DNA from: Mycocentrospora acerina
Lineage: Eukaryota; Ascomycota; Dothideomycetes; Pleosporales
DNA: 64,000 bases
Direction: 5' to 3'
NCBI GenBank assembly: GCA_022701365.1
Contig: JAKUHH010000201.1
Location: forward strand, 868,001-932,000
This document shows positions 10,961-22,698 of the stretch, piece by piece. The translations under genes and the position numbers were made by a program. The notes under the pieces were generated by a model, which saw only the letters and a list, made by a program, of their open reading frames with translations, had not been told where the DNA came from and did no database searches. Position 1 is the first letter of the stretch. Each line of letters begins with the position of its first letter.

Positions 10961-11425
10961 TTTGAAAGTGGGTTGTTGTGGTGGTAAAAGTGGAAGAGGG
11001 AGAAGGGTGCGTGTAGCGGAGATGTGCGGTTGCTGGTGGTGGGCGGGTGAGAGTGTCGAGACGATGGATTGCTTGCTGCTGTCGGGGGCGGGGGCCGACT
11101 TATAAGGACGAGCGCTGCAAGTCGTGGTGCGCGAGATCAACTTGCTCGCTAGCGCGCTTTTGCGGCAGCGTCGCCCTGCGCGCGCCGTGCAAGATCACAC
11201 TGGCCTCGCTTAGCCACCCAAACCGGCAGCGGTGACGCACGGGCCCGCCAGCGCTGCTGGATCACAACATGGAGCGCGCTCCCCATAAGTAGCGCGTCCC
11301 CCGCCGTCGACGACCTTTCTCTCATCTACTCGACATCACACTCCACCCACGCTCTCCATCAACCCTGCCCATTTACACACACACCCTTCTAACTCTTCCA
11401 CCCTTTTAAACACAACCACCTCACA
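10961..11425. promoter_or_regulatory. bidirectional H2A/H2B promoter
   Basis: These 465 bp between the two histone start codons are laid out symmetrically. A palindromic CTTATAAG at 11099-11106 lies about 140 bp from the H2A ATG, and CATAAG at 11284-11289 lies about 140 bp from the H2B ATG. Between them the element GATCA(C/A) occurs three times in the same orientation (11135, 11193, 11260). The rest is GC-rich with many GCGC blocks. TATA function is inferred from position; the role of GATCAC is unknown to me. Confidence 0.6.
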
Positions 11426-11999
11426 ATGCCCCCCAAGGCCCAGAAGACTCCCCAGACCGGCGGCAAGGCCCCGGCTGGCAAGGCGCCCGCTGAGAAGAAG
11501 GAGGCTGGCAAGAAGACTGCCGCGCCCTCCGGTGACAAGAAGAAGCGCACCAAGACCAGGAAGGAGACCTACTCTTCTTACATCTACAAGGGTAAGTTTG
11601 ACCGACATTTGCAGCTCTGCTTTTGCGCGTTTGGAGCGCATTCTGCACCTGCCACTTCATTTCGCGCAGTTTACTGACGCGTCTTTTCAGTCCTCAAGCA
11701 GGTCCACCCCGACACTGGTATCTCCAACCGCGCCATGAGCATCCTGAACTCGTTTGTCAACGACATCTTCGAGCGCGTCGCCACCGAGGCCTCCAAGCTT
11801 GCTGCCTACAACAAGAAGTCGACCATCTCATCACGCGAGATCCAGACCTCGTACGTTTTTCCATCTCATCCAGACCCACTTCCATCACATGCTGACTCAT
11901 TTCTACAGTGTCAGGCTTATCCTGCCTGGTGAGCTGGCCAAGCACGCCGTCTCTGAGGGTACCAAGGCCGTCACCAAGTACTCTTCGTCCACCAAATAA
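11426..11999 (+). CDS. H2B: Histone H2B
   Basis: This is the core histone H2B. Exons are 11426-11591, 11691-11850 and 11909-11999 (138 aa), with phase-1 and phase-2 introns. The Lys/Ala/Pro-rich tail ([14 protein letters not shown]...) leads into the fold at [21 protein letters not shown], then [41 protein letters not shown] and the C-terminal helix ending [10 protein letters not shown]. The Lys in AVTKYSS is the conserved position ubiquitylated by Bre1 during transcription. It shares its promoter with H2A. Confidence 0.97.
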
Positions 12000-13356
12000 G
12001 TGTGCTTTGCTTGCTGGGTCTTTCTTTGGGTTTCTTCGCTTGTCTATTTGACAAGAAGGTTATGGGGTGCGGTGTTCATGGGTCATTTTCTAATGTGATC
12101 ATGGGTCGGTTTGCTTGTTCTCGCATCAACGTCAGGATTTGACTGCGAGCCATCTGGGTCTGTATTATACCATAGCAGACGGACGAATCAATTCTTTCAA
12201 GTTTATTTGAGATTCTTCTCTCACATACGTTTTTTTCTTGTTCTTTTATTCATTTGGAACTGCATTTACATTTAGGTTACAGCTCAAGAAACACATGGAA
12301 GTTCAATGTACGACTAGCACAGGCTTTGCGCGTATATAAATCCCGATTTCCAACCAGACACTCGATCATGGCAAACAAGCATTTATCCTGCCGACCACTC
12401 CTTGCACGCGGATGCACCCGGTCGATCAGTGAACTCGGCAGTTGTTCAGGTCGCGGATTTTAATTATTTTACGCGTTCTGGTCCGAGCGCCTACCGGAGA
12501 GGCTGGAGGGTTTGAATAGGTAAATCCACCCGCCGTCGGATTTCCCGCCCTCTTCCAAAAAAGAAGGGGGAAGAGAAACGAGATGCACGATTTGAGTTGG
12601 AGGAATCAAATCCAGAAGTAGAAGGCGCTTCTTTACCTCTCTTTTCTCTCTATTTGGTTTAAAAAAAAGAGTCGGTTTTACGCGGTTGGAAGGTGAGATT
12701 GTTGGCTGATTGGTTGGTTGGTTGGGGGAGTGAGTTTATTTGAATGGAAGTGGAGAAAGGATGAGTAGTGATTTTCTTCCTCTTTCTCTTCTTCCTTTTC
12801 AGTTGGAGAAATATGGGGAGACGGAGGGAAAAAAAAGGGTAGACAGGGAGAGGATTTTTGGCCAAAAAAAAAGCACCATTTATGAGTTTTATTCATATAA
12901 ACAGGATTAGGAAAAAGTGTGCGGAGACGGAGTTTTTTTAACTGATTGAATTGAATTGAATATATAAATATATCTATTTTATTTAGATACATGTGGTAAA
13001 ACTCCATTCATTCAGTTTTTATGCATATTTTATTTTATTTTTGAAAAAAGAGCATGTACCATCAAGGAAGAGAGAAAAAAATTGCGAAATGTTTGTTTAA
13101 TTTATTTGTTCATTCATCTATTTATTCATCTTTGCTACTGCCAAGTCGAGAAAGAGGGAAAGACTGGAAAACACCGCCCCCCCGCCCCATAACACCTATC
13201 CATGAATAATAATAATAATGCATTCACCACACCAGCACCGTCGTGATTTCATTTACTTTGCAAACGCCCATTTTTTGGACTTGGACTTGAACTTGTTCGC
13301 AATTACAGTCCTAAACATCAACATCACCATCACCATCACCATCATCATGGCTGATT
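12000..13356. other. 1.35-kb convergent intergenic region
   Basis: This is the space between the 3' ends of H2B and ATG4. It is AT-rich from about 12640, with many A/T homopolymers and a short AAT repeat near 13205-13219. I see no gene. Confidence 0.55.
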
Positions 13357-14828
13357 TTATTGCAGGCCCTCCTCGTCCCAGCTCTCCACTTCGTCTACCG
13401 CGCCGGCCCGCTCCTGGCCCCGCGGCGCGGGCTCCTGGTCCTGCACGTGCACGACGCATTTCCCCTGCACGCTGAGCACGCCCTTCTTCCATGCTGTGTA
13501 GTCGTCGTGCGAGGTGATGAGGAAGGCGAGGAGCATCGAGGGGTCCATCTCGCGGATCTGCAGGCGCCGGATGCGGCGGGTGTGGACGGTGGCGAGGTCG
13601 GCGGGCGAGTAGGTCGAGGGTGTGGTGGGGAGGGGGGAGGGGATGATGGTTGTGGAGGAGCTGGTGGAGGCGGAGAGGGAGTCTGGGACGGAGAGGGTGG
13701 CCGAGGTTTCTGGGGGAGGGGAGGAAGGAGAGGGAGCATAGTAAGGGAGGAGAGGACGCGTGCTGTGGGGGTCAAGGTAGAAGAAGGAGTTTGCTTGGGT
13801 GCCGATGAAGTAGTGGGATGCAGAGGGGCGGCCGCTGAAATGGGCGAATTAGTCTTGATCATGTGTTGGAGGAAGAAGAAGAAGAAGAGGAAGAGAATGG
13901 GGTCATGCGCAGCTTACCCAGCGATGCCGATGCTCTGCTTCATCTGCAGACTCGCCTTTAGTGCTTCCCAGTACACGGGCGTGATCTTGTCGATGCCGAG
14001 TCTGGTGCCAACGAGTATCAGTGTAGGCTGCCAGTTCCCGTCGTCGTCGACGGCAATCTGCTTCAGCTTGTCCTCGTACACATCTGCACCGTCGCCCGAG
14101 ACGTATACTCTCAGGCCCGCTTCCTTGTGCTTATTGGCCAGGTCCTGGATGCAGCGCGCGGCGGCTGAGGGACCAAACCATTCACCAGGATACTTTCCGC
14201 ACACGGCAGCGCCGTGCTCGACAAAGCGGTGGATGGAAAAGGGGGCTCTGGGGTCGTCGGCAAACATGGAGACAATGTCGCAGTGCTCCTTGTCCGTGGC
14301 ATGGTCCTGGTATCTCCAGTCTCTCCCCAGCCTCAGTATCTGCAGCGCGTTGGCCAGGATGCACTGCCCGCTCCTGATCATGCATCCAAAGCCGGCGTCC
14401 GAGGTGAAGCCTGGGGAGGCGAGGTTCTGCATGCGCACCCTGAAGCTCATGGCGCCCGTGGCCTTGGGGTCCTGGCTCTTCTGTATGGGCGCGAAGCCGG
14501 AGCGGTACGTCATCCACATGCGGGACTCGAAGTCGTCGAGAAAGGCCGAGGGCCAGTTTCCGTACTGGGCCGGGTCCTCGCCATTTGGCGACTCCTTGCG
14601 CTCGGCCTCGTCGATGCTGGTTCTTATCCAGCTCTCGTCCTCGGCGCGCTCGTTCTGCGGCGTGGGGGTGGTTGCCGAGGGCGTGTCAGAGGGCGTGTGC
14701 TTGGGCGGCGGCGGGCGGGGCTCGTAGCGTTGGCCCAGCAGCCAGACGGGGTCGTTGGAGTCGTTTGTGGGCAGCGGGTCGTAGAAGGTGCGGACGATGC
14801 TGCGGCTGACGCGCTCGAGGTCGTTCAT
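13357..14828 (-). CDS. ATG4: Atg4 cysteine protease (autophagin)
   Basis: This cysteine protease trims the C-terminus of Atg8 and later removes it from phosphatidylethanolamine, both needed for autophagosome formation. Exons are 14828-13918 and 13834-13357 (462 aa), with an 82-nt-scale phase-2 intron that restores ..SIGIAGGRPSASHYF. The start MNDLERVSRSIVRTFYDP is the family's usual N-terminus; the frame extends upstream without support. The catalytic Cys is in FTSDAGFGCMIRSGQ (about C149), and Asp and His are in FYLDPHST (about D325/H327). There is a long Pro/Ser/Thr-rich insertion after the DPHST motif (TSSSTTIIPSPLPTTPS). The C-terminal region MDPSMLLAFLITSHDDYTAWK is typical. It is divergent from SQS1. 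Confidence 0.95.
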
Positions 14829-15528
14829 GGCGGGTGGTGGCACGATGGTGGTCGTGGGTGCTGGTGGAGATGCGGAGGTCCGGGGGAGGCAGCCTAGTGC
14901 GTCGTGGTCGAGCGAGTTAGTTGCCACACATGGCCGTGGACGGGGTTGTCGCGGAAAAAAGAAGGGAGTTTGTCGCGTAGAAACAAGAAGCAAGAAGCAA
15001 GAAGCGAAACAAGAGAGGAGCACGCGGCAAGGGGATGCGATGGCCAGGGCAGACGCAAGTGAGGCGTCGATGCTATGGCGAGCTCGCGGTCATATGGCGG
15101 CGTGCGTGTCGGCGGGGGAGGGGTGCTCAGCTGTCCATGTCACTGCCATGCCTGCCATGCCTGCCATGGAGCTCCAACGCCGTGCCTGGACACGCTGGCA
15201 GGGCACGTGTGGGCGCAGCTGTGTGCATGCATGGCCGTGTCCACACGTGCAGGTGTGTTTGCACAGCTGTGTATGTTTGCATAGCTGTGTGCATGTTCGC
15301 ATAGCTGTGTGTGCATGTTCGCATAGCTGTGTGTACATGCTTGCATAGAGCTGTGTGCAGGCGGTAGCTGCAGCCAAAATAACGATAAGGCGCGTATCGT
15401 AAGAAACCCGCTCCGATAATCTAGCCCGCCCCGCCGCCACGCCCTTCACAGTAGGCATCATCTTCAACGTTCAAGTTCGCGTCTGCACTCGCCACCCTTG
15501 GACATATACACACACACACCCCGCCATC
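14829..15528. promoter_or_regulatory. divergent promoter region ATG4 / SQS1
   Basis: These 700 bp separate the two start codons. The sequence is rich in GCATGC/CTGCCATG repeats around 15145-15170 and includes a minisatellite (listed separately). No coding frame is supported. Confidence 0.45.
15256..15360. repeat. minisatellite, about five 18-23 bp units
   Basis: Imperfect tandem units of the form TGTTYGCATAGCTGTGTGCA are repeated about five times. Each carries the core GCAYAGCTGTGTG, and the first has the perfect palindrome CACAGCTGTG. Unit length varies by two-base steps in the GT run. It lies in the ATG4/SQS1 intergenic region, about 170-270 bp upstream of the SQS1 start. Confidence 0.85.
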
Positions 15529-17972
15529 ATGTCGCGTGGAAAAAAGGCAAAGACAAAGGGCAAGAACAAGGCCTCTGCAAAGAGCACGCCACACAAGACG
15601 CCCTCCAAGCGCCACTCGTCCCAGGCGTGGCCGGCGCAGGAGTGTACGTTTGCGCCTCTGCACAACATGCCAGGCCGGGCTGCTGACAGTGTGTGCAGCA
15701 ACCGCGCCCAAGTTCTCGCTCAAAGACGAGGCGCGCTGGGCGTCGAGCCACCGCACCGCCGCATACGAGTCGGGCAGAAAGCTCCGCGACATGCCCATTC
15801 AGTTCATCAGTGCCGGCCACTTGGAAGGCACCCTCAAGGAGCGCCTGCCCGTCGCTGAGCCTGCCCAACACCAGCACCAATCCCAATCCGAGTCGGAAAG
15901 CGACTCCATCGCGCCTTCCTCGCCCTCCTCGACTGACTCACCAACCAACACCAGAGCCATGGCTCAGATGGCCATACGCAGCCCCTCGCCTGCTGCCTCA
16001 GAGGCCTCCTCCTCGAGCGCCGACGAGGTCGTCTTCATGGGCCGCGGGAGAACTGTGCCTCCACCCCCTGCTGCTTCGACTGCAGCTCAGACAGCAGACG
16101 TTCCCGTCTCCCAGGTCGCGGGCACTACACGTGTACCGCCGCAGCTCACAACGGCCTCGACGGAAGACTATACGACAGGAGCCACCGCCACCAAAGTCGA
16201 GGCCACAGCTTCAATTGAGCTTAGCATTCATCTGCAAGCCCCCGAGCCAGCCGCCGAGCCAACCGCCGAGCCTGAAGATGCCCACTCAGACGCTGACAGC
16301 ATCGCCGATCAGCCCTTTTCGAAGCGCCGGAGCGGCCGGCCTGCTTGGGAGGGCAAGACTACCGAGTGGGAGCACAGAAGCAAGCCTGGCATCGGATGGC
16401 TGCCTGACGAGAGTCTCTTCGACGACGTGAACCCACGAGACGCCGCCATGGATGACTACATGCAGAACATGGATGACTTTGGGCTGACAGAGGAAGCCAT
16501 TGCAGCCTCTGGCTTTGCTTCTGGCTTTTCTCGTCGCGAAATGGACCTGGATGGCGGTAGTCACAACGACTGGGAATCAGCTTCAGGAAGCCAGGACGAA
16601 GCAGATGAGTTTGTGGCGGCAGATAGTTGGGACTCGGATATGCTGCGCGACTTTGCCGACCTCAGCACCTCGTCAGATGTCATGGACACTGTCGTTCGTA
16701 TCCACTCCAAACGCACCCGCAAGACTGGCGTTCATTACCTGTGTGTCTACGAGGGTTCAGTGGTGGATGACGCTCGTTGGCTACCAGTGTCATTTCTCAA
16801 GAGCAAAGCGGAAAAAGAGCTTATCCGAGTGTTTGAGGAAGAGGCAAATCTTCGCGAGCTAGCGCGGGACGACACCAGCGATTCAGACGAGGAACAAGAC
16901 GACGACGATGACATTGATGATGAGACACTTGCGCGAGTCTTGCAGAAGCAAGAGGAACTTGGGCTGGGTTCAGACGAGGTGCTACTATACGCACATGACG
17001 AGTTTTTCGGCGGTTTCGATAATGCTCGCGGCTCTTCGTTTGCTGGCTTTGGCAGACCGAACAAGAAACGCCAGGCTCGCGCACGTGGTGGTAATCGCGA
17101 CCCGACTTTCCCCTCTGCTTCTGCCATGGCCGACGCATTAGACATGGACCCGTATGGCGCCTTTGATATCATGGATACCGAGCGTCCCTCCTTGCGACCT
17201 AAGAAGAAGGGACGTCGTGGTCAAATGCCTCCGGAGCTTGATGATTCTGATCTCAACGAACAGATGCAGATGACTTGGGAGGCTGATCGGAACAAGAAGC
17301 GCCTCAAGAAAGCTGAGCGTGAAGAGCTTCGACAGCAAGGCCTGTTGGGCCGAAAGGGTAAAGGCGCTGACCTCAAGGTCAAGTATCAGGGCGGACTTGA
17401 GATGGAAGATGTCGTCGAAGAGATGCGTGAGTTCATGCTCGGCAGCATGCAGACGTGAGTCGACTCTCCTACCCCAAGCAATTATTTTTTCCCGTGCTAA
17501 CAACTCGACCAGCTTGTCTCTTCCTCCAATGGATGCACCTCGTCGCGCCATTATACACCAAGCTGCCTCGTTCCTCAACCTTACCTCTCGCTCCCGTGGT
17601 GATGGGCAAAATAGATTTACCATACTGTCAAAGACCGGACGCACCCGTATTTGTACCGACGACGACTTTGACCGCGCCATTCGATCCAAGGGTCTCCTAC
17701 AGCGCTTACTACGCGGCGCTCCTCAGAACGGCGGCCGTCTACCCAAGAGCGCGACCTTCCGGCATGGCGGGAAAGCCCGGCCTCAGACTGGCTACCGTGA
17801 CGGTGACAAGGTTGGAGAAAATGCTCCTGAGCTTGGTCCTGAAAACAAGGGTCACGCCTTGATGATGAAAATGGGCTGGACAAAAGGCATGGGGCTCGGC
17901 GCTGTTGATAACAAGGGCATCCTACAGCCGATTGCGCATACAGTCAAGACCAACAAAGCTGGTCTGCAGTAA
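15529..17972 (+). CDS. SQS1: R3H/G-patch protein Sqs1 (Pfa1)-like
   Basis: This is the homologue of yeast Sqs1/Pfa1, a G-patch protein that activates the DEAH helicase Prp43 in ribosome biogenesis and splicing. Exons are 15529-15643, 15699-17454 and 17513-17972 (776 aa). A basic N-terminus (MSRGKKAKTKGKNK) is followed by a long low-complexity Ser/Pro/Glu region, a conserved central part (RRSGRPAWEGKTTEWEH, then an acidic DSDEEQDDDDDIDDET stretch), an R3H-like segment in the last exon (RRAIIHQAASFLNLTSRS...ILSKTGRT) and a terminal G-patch (ALMMKMGWTKGMGLGAVDNKG). The two-intron model closes exactly in frame. The long ORF also reads in a different frame upstream of 15699; that part is noncoding. 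Confidence 0.9.
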
Positions 17973-18825
17973 TAGGGGAGTGTCTTTGCACCGTGCTGTA
18001 TGTGTGTGTGTGTGTTGTGGCCAAAAACACAAGCCCCTTTTGTATTTCATCGTTGAATTTTTTTCCTTTCACTACGACGAAGAGTATGACCCTTGAACGG
18101 ATAGATCGTTTCGAGTGTCACGCAACTATTGAGTGTACTCTGGCTGCCGGATCGATCCTACCGTTCAATGTCTCTTTTTTTCTTTCGTATCCTGGCGGCT
18201 GTACTACTACTACTTCTACTTTTACTACTCGGGGCTATCCATGTTGGGTTTTGGTACATGGTATGGTATGGTATGGTGTGGTGGATATTGTTGAGTCGCA
18301 CTTGTAGCTTCTCTCGGCGTTTTGTTTTTTTTCTCTTCAAAATAAGGTACATGGCGTGGCCGTCGTGCCCCTTTCTTTCTTCTTTCGTCTTCCTTTCCAT
18401 CGGTGGCAGGGTTCTGTTTTTTTGATGATCTAACTACAGCCACGTGCAGACGATTGTGTCTGAACATTATACTGTCGTTGGTAGTCAGTGGTAAACAATC
18501 ATTTTTGTCTTTGTCTTATACAACCTCATCGGGTGTATTAAAGACTAAAAAAAAGCTCTTCATCTTGAATTGTGCTTTTCCTTCTCTTACACAGAGTCAC
18601 GGTCATGGGAAGAGGTCAAAACACCGTCTGATCATTTTTCATAGTCATCTAAATATAACTTGAAGTAGCTGACATGGCGCAGTTACACCGTCTAGTTCCT
18701 TGTTCATCCCCACCCATAGCTCCTCAGACTTGTACAACATCACCCATAGGTATATTGAGCAATCTTTCATTTCCCCTTGACACACACAGTCTCCTGCAGA
18801 CCACACTAGTCTCGAGGTACACACT
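17973..18825. other. convergent intergenic region
   Basis: These are the 3' ends of SQS1 and the MYND gene. It contains a TG run at about 18000-18015 and a GGTAT repeat near 18253-18277. No gene is supported. Confidence 0.5.
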
Positions 18826-19715
18826 CTATCCCATCATGGCCGGCTCGCACAACTTCTTGTGCACATTCTTCCAATGCTTCACCTGACACTCGGTCGAGCA
18901 GTACTTCCTGTCCTTGCACCTCGAGCACATCAGTAAGGCTCCACCACCTTCTCCGTGTTTGGCACAGCAAGCGCCGCAAACGTCTGGGTTGTTGCGCTTC
19001 TCACGGAGCTCCTTGATGATAACAGACGAGCTTGAGTTGCCCATACCCGTGTCAAAGAATCCACCTGGGCTCAGCACATTCATTCCGACGAAGCCCATGG
19101 CATTTGGCTCGCAGTCCTCAGTAGACTGCGAGTTTGCCGTCTCAATGAGATCCTTCGACTCAAAGTCGTACGGCACACCGTTCTTGTACGCGTCCGGGCC
19201 GAAGAGAGCTTTCTTCATTTGCTTCAACGCGTCACGCATAAGGCCACCCTCAGTATAGACCTTGCGCAACATGGCAATGTATCCATCAGGCAGCTGGCAT
19301 CCAAGCGTCATAGCACAGGCACCGAGTAAGACGTACTCGTAGCACGGATCAGAGAAATAGTACTCAAGCTCTTGCTCCTTGGTGCCTGAGGGTATTGCGA
19401 GAAGCTTGGCCTCTTTCTCTGCGATGACCTTGGTGAGAACACCCGAGTCAAGGTGCTTGCGTACAAGCTCAGGGTCAGAGCAACTAGGGCTATAGATACT
19501 GTAGTAGATGCGGTCAATTTCCTTCTCTTTTTTGCCAGCAGCTTTTGCACTAGCTTGAGCGGCTTCGTTGAGCTGAGTGATACCAAGTTCGCCGCCCAGG
19601 TCAGCAAGCATGTCAAGATCATGATCTGACTGGAACAGTCCTAATACAATGTCAGTTGAGTATATGTATGAGGTTGCTGTGAACCATCTGGCTTACCATA
19701 GCCCCAAGCACCCAT
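18826..19715 (-). CDS. DUF4259-MYND zinc-finger protein
   Basis: The protein has 277 aa from exons 19715-19697 and 19640-18826. The tiny first exon codes MGAWGYG and restores the DUF4259 signature MGAWGYGLFQSDHDLD seen at the N-terminus of bacterial and fungal proteins of that family. The C-terminus is a MYND zinc finger: CGACCAKHG..., MCSRCKDRKYCSTECQ, then VKHWKNVHKKLC, with the full set of Cys/His ligands. MYND fingers bind proline-rich partners; the role of this combination is unknown. A helical central region with a Cys-containing DPCYEYVLLGACAMTLG stretch lies between the domains. Confidence 0.85.
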
Positions 19716-20503
19716 TGTGTTGATTGTGTTTTGGCTGTGAGTATTGAGTGGCCTTTTAGAGAGGGTTTGAAGTGGTTCAGACGACTGCACAATGCTCACA
19801 GTAACTGCACGGTGATGGTGAAGTGATGGTGGAACGCGAAGAAAAGAGAAGTAGGAGGCAATGAGTCGGAAGTCGCAGTGAGTCTTACGTCACGTAAGGT
19901 GTGTATGCGCGGATTGTTTGCTCGTAGGGAAAGAACGACGATGCGTGACGTTGTGTTCAACATGATCAAACACGGAACCCTGAAGTAGCTTACTATCCTC
20001 ATACGCACTGTTCTTCACAACTCTATGTAGCAACAAACTAATTTTCTCTTCTTGTTATAACTTCCAGAGTTGAAGAATAGATAAGCACAAGTGTGATGTG
20101 TTTGCCGTCAATTGCAAATTGTACTTGGCAATTGTTTTCAATAGTTCTCCTACACGATGTGACAAGCAGCCACTTGATCTACTACTCTATCCCCAGTAAT
20201 CCTAATCAGGATCTGTAGACCACTTATGTTAGTGCTAGTTTAATATCCTATCTTCTTACGCATAGCTGATAACGACTGTGATGTTAAATTAGAGTTTGTC
20301 AAAGTCTGCCTAAACCTATCTATCTGCTCAAAAAGATAATTGCTGGGGGAGACTGAGGCTTAAATGTAAACGGAACGTAGGGCATATCATTCCTGCTGCA
20401 GCCGCGCGCAAGGGTGAAGGCGCAGTCGCTAGTCACTCTACATCCTCATTGCAAGCGGAGTACTTATGGCTTGAAAGAACAGCGTTGAGATTCAGTATGC
20501 TAT
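19716..20503. other. intergenic, no gene seen
   Basis: This is the upstream region of the MYND gene and the downstream region of the aldo-keto reductase. It contains AT-rich stretches and no convincing frame. Confidence 0.5.
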
Positions 20504-21664
20504 CTACTGTGCCGACCGAATAGCTTTCGCTTCCTCAACCCAATCATACTTTGTGCTCGATTGAGCCTTGGTCAGAAAAACATCTTCTGGCCCGTTAACC
20601 TGCTTGGATTTTGCATCTTTTTGAAACAACGTGCCACTAAGAAATGTATGCGGAAACCCATGGTCAAAGTCGTACGAATTTTCAATCTTCTCAACTTCCT
20701 CTTCCGTCAAATATACAGAAAGTCCGGCAATACTTTCCTTGAGATGCGAAACCTTTCGCTGTCCAACCAGTGGGAAGACGTAGGGCGCTTTCTGCTGCAC
20801 ATATGCTAGCGCAACTTGCAGCAATTCTACACCTTTTGACTTTGCGATATCGTCAAGAATTCTGGAGACACGCTTATCATGCTCAGAGAGCTGAGCGAGA
20901 TTGCGTCCAGAATGGCCTTTCTCACGCTCTTTGTATCCTTCCTCAGTCTGGAAGCGTCCTGAGCCAAGAACGCCATAAGGACAGATTCCCATGCCTTGTT
21001 GCTTGCACATGGGCAAGATGTCCCGTTCGAAATCGCGCATACCCGCATTCCACATGCCCTGATAGACGGTGAAAGGCCGCAGACCATTGTTGCGAGCATA
21101 CTCGTTTGCCATTGACACAACCCACGCTGGAGTATCTGACACACCTAGGTACAACACCTTGCCAGCTGAGACAAGGTCATTAAGGCTGTGCATAAGCTCT
21201 GGAATCGTAGTCGTGCCGTCCCACCAATGCACATAGAAGAGATCAATATATGAGGTCTGTAACCTCCTAAGCGACGCCTCCAACGAGAGTTTCATGCTCT
21301 TCGATCCAGTACCAATGTAGTTTGATTGGATCACGTTATCATGATGGATCATCCAGCCACTTGTATACTTTGTCGCCAGGACGATTTCATCACGGTTCTT
21401 GCGGTCTGCCATCCACTCGCCAAGCCATAGCTCAGACTCTCCGTTGCGATATCCGTTCGCTGTATCGATGAAGTTTCCACCTTCACTGTAGAAGTGATCC
21501 AAGATTTCAAATGCATCTTGTTTGCTGCATTCTCCATATCGCTCCTTGAGCGATTCGCCAAAAGTCATCGTTCCAAGACATAATGGGGAGACCCTCACTG
21601 AAGCATTGGGCGCGAGTTGCCGGTGGCGGGAGAGAAGAGAACTTTTATTGAATGAAGACGGCAT
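20504..21664 (-). CDS. Aldo-keto reductase (norsolorinic acid reductase-like)
   Basis: This is an intronless NAD(P)H-dependent aldo-keto reductase of 386 aa, of the fungal aryl-alcohol dehydrogenase/NorA-like type. The TIM-barrel tetrad is visible: Asp and Tyr in FIDTANGYRNGESE, Lys in LATKYTSGW and His in IDLFYVHWWD. The cofactor-binding end is near YVFPLVGQRKVSHLKESIAGL. The start MPSSFNKSSLL has the LCLGTMTFGESL strand in the expected place. Substrate cannot be read from the sequence; relatives act on aromatic aldehydes or polyketide intermediates. Its neighbour about 1 kb away on the other strand is a secreted FAD oxidase, so a small metabolic pair is possible but unproven. Confidence 0.9.
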   Translation of the reverse strand: MPSSFNKSSLLSRHRQLAPNASVRVSPLCLGTMTFGESLKERYGECSKQDAFEILDHFYSEGGNFIDTANGYRNGESELWLGEWMADRKNRDEIVLATKYTSGWMIHHDNVIQSNYIGTGSKSMKLSLEASLRRLQTSYIDLFYVHWWDGTTTIPELMHSLNDLVSAGKVLYLGVSDTPAWVVSMANEYARNNGLRPFTVYQGMWNAGMRDFERDILPMCKQQGMGICPYGVLGSGRFQTEEGYKEREKGHSGRNLAQLSEHDKRVSRILDDIAKSKGVELLQVALAYVQQKAPYVFPLVGQRKVSHLKESIAGLSVYLTEEEVEKIENSYDFDHGFPHTFLSGTLFQKDAKSKQVNGPEDVFLTKAQSSTKYDWVEEAKAIRSAQ

Positions 21665-22698
21665 GCTGGTGATTGATTTTCAATGTTTTTGATCCTGAAC
21701 GGAGATGATGGGAATGTTGGTTGGCTATCAACTTGCAATGGCTCAATGCTATATACGCTCTCTCGCAATTCTACTCAATCTCAGTCAAATACGTCAGTAA
21801 CATCTGGTATGTGGACATTGCCGGGGATTCGATTCTCGTTCGGATTTAAACAGACTGAGCCGAACAAACACTCATTATTTGGCAACATCTACAGTAGTGG
21901 ATGATGGTACTGTAAACAGACACGGCGTTAAGCGATCAGGTTGTCAGCAAGTTGCATACAAAGAAAATGGGTCGTTGGGCGGAAATACACAGAATTGCCT
22001 CTTTGAGTTAGTGCCTGGATACGTGTGCGATATGGACAAGGGAAATTTAATAATTACTAAAGAAATTGTCATCGTCCACCAAGCACAGTCAAAGTAGGAG
22101 TAAATTCTTAGTTACTAAAATACTAAAATATCGCCTCTTTAGGTTTAGTGCGTTGGTAATTCCGAAGTTCCCTCCATCCATGGTGTGCGATAGCTTGTTG
22201 ATCTTAGATGCAGGGGCTTTTAGCGGTTCAGTCATATACACCACGTACTCTGTAGGAAAAGGACATACCCGAAAAATGCAACTAAGAAATCTAAGTTTAA
22301 AAAACCTCTAGAAGCAGTAAGAGATCGTCTTTCTGGACACTACAGGAGATAAAGATCATAAATTAGATGCCTTCGATCGCAACGGCCTTTGTAGATGCCA
22401 CCTGATGTAGAACACGTGCTACACTATAGAGATAGTGATGGTCAACCCAGCCGACGAATTAGGACAGGGTCTCTCTATTTAGCGTCCAAAATATGTCCTG
22501 ACACCGTCAAGGTGTCAATTTCACTTGCCTTTAACATCGTAGCATAGTCACTGCTGTAGGCAAGGTGCATTAAGTCGCTTGGCTGCCTCGACCTTGTACC
22601 ATCGTACCACTGTGCCCCGCCCGCCAACAGAATAACGGTGTATTCAGAAGATCGAAAGGATAAAGGCTGCAATTTTTCTATCTTTTTCCTTTGTCACA
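21665..22698. other. AT-rich divergent intergenic region
   Basis: These 1 kb separate the aldo-keto reductase (-) and the FAD oxidase (+). They are AT-rich with many short broken frames, and I see no gene. Confidence 0.5.
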
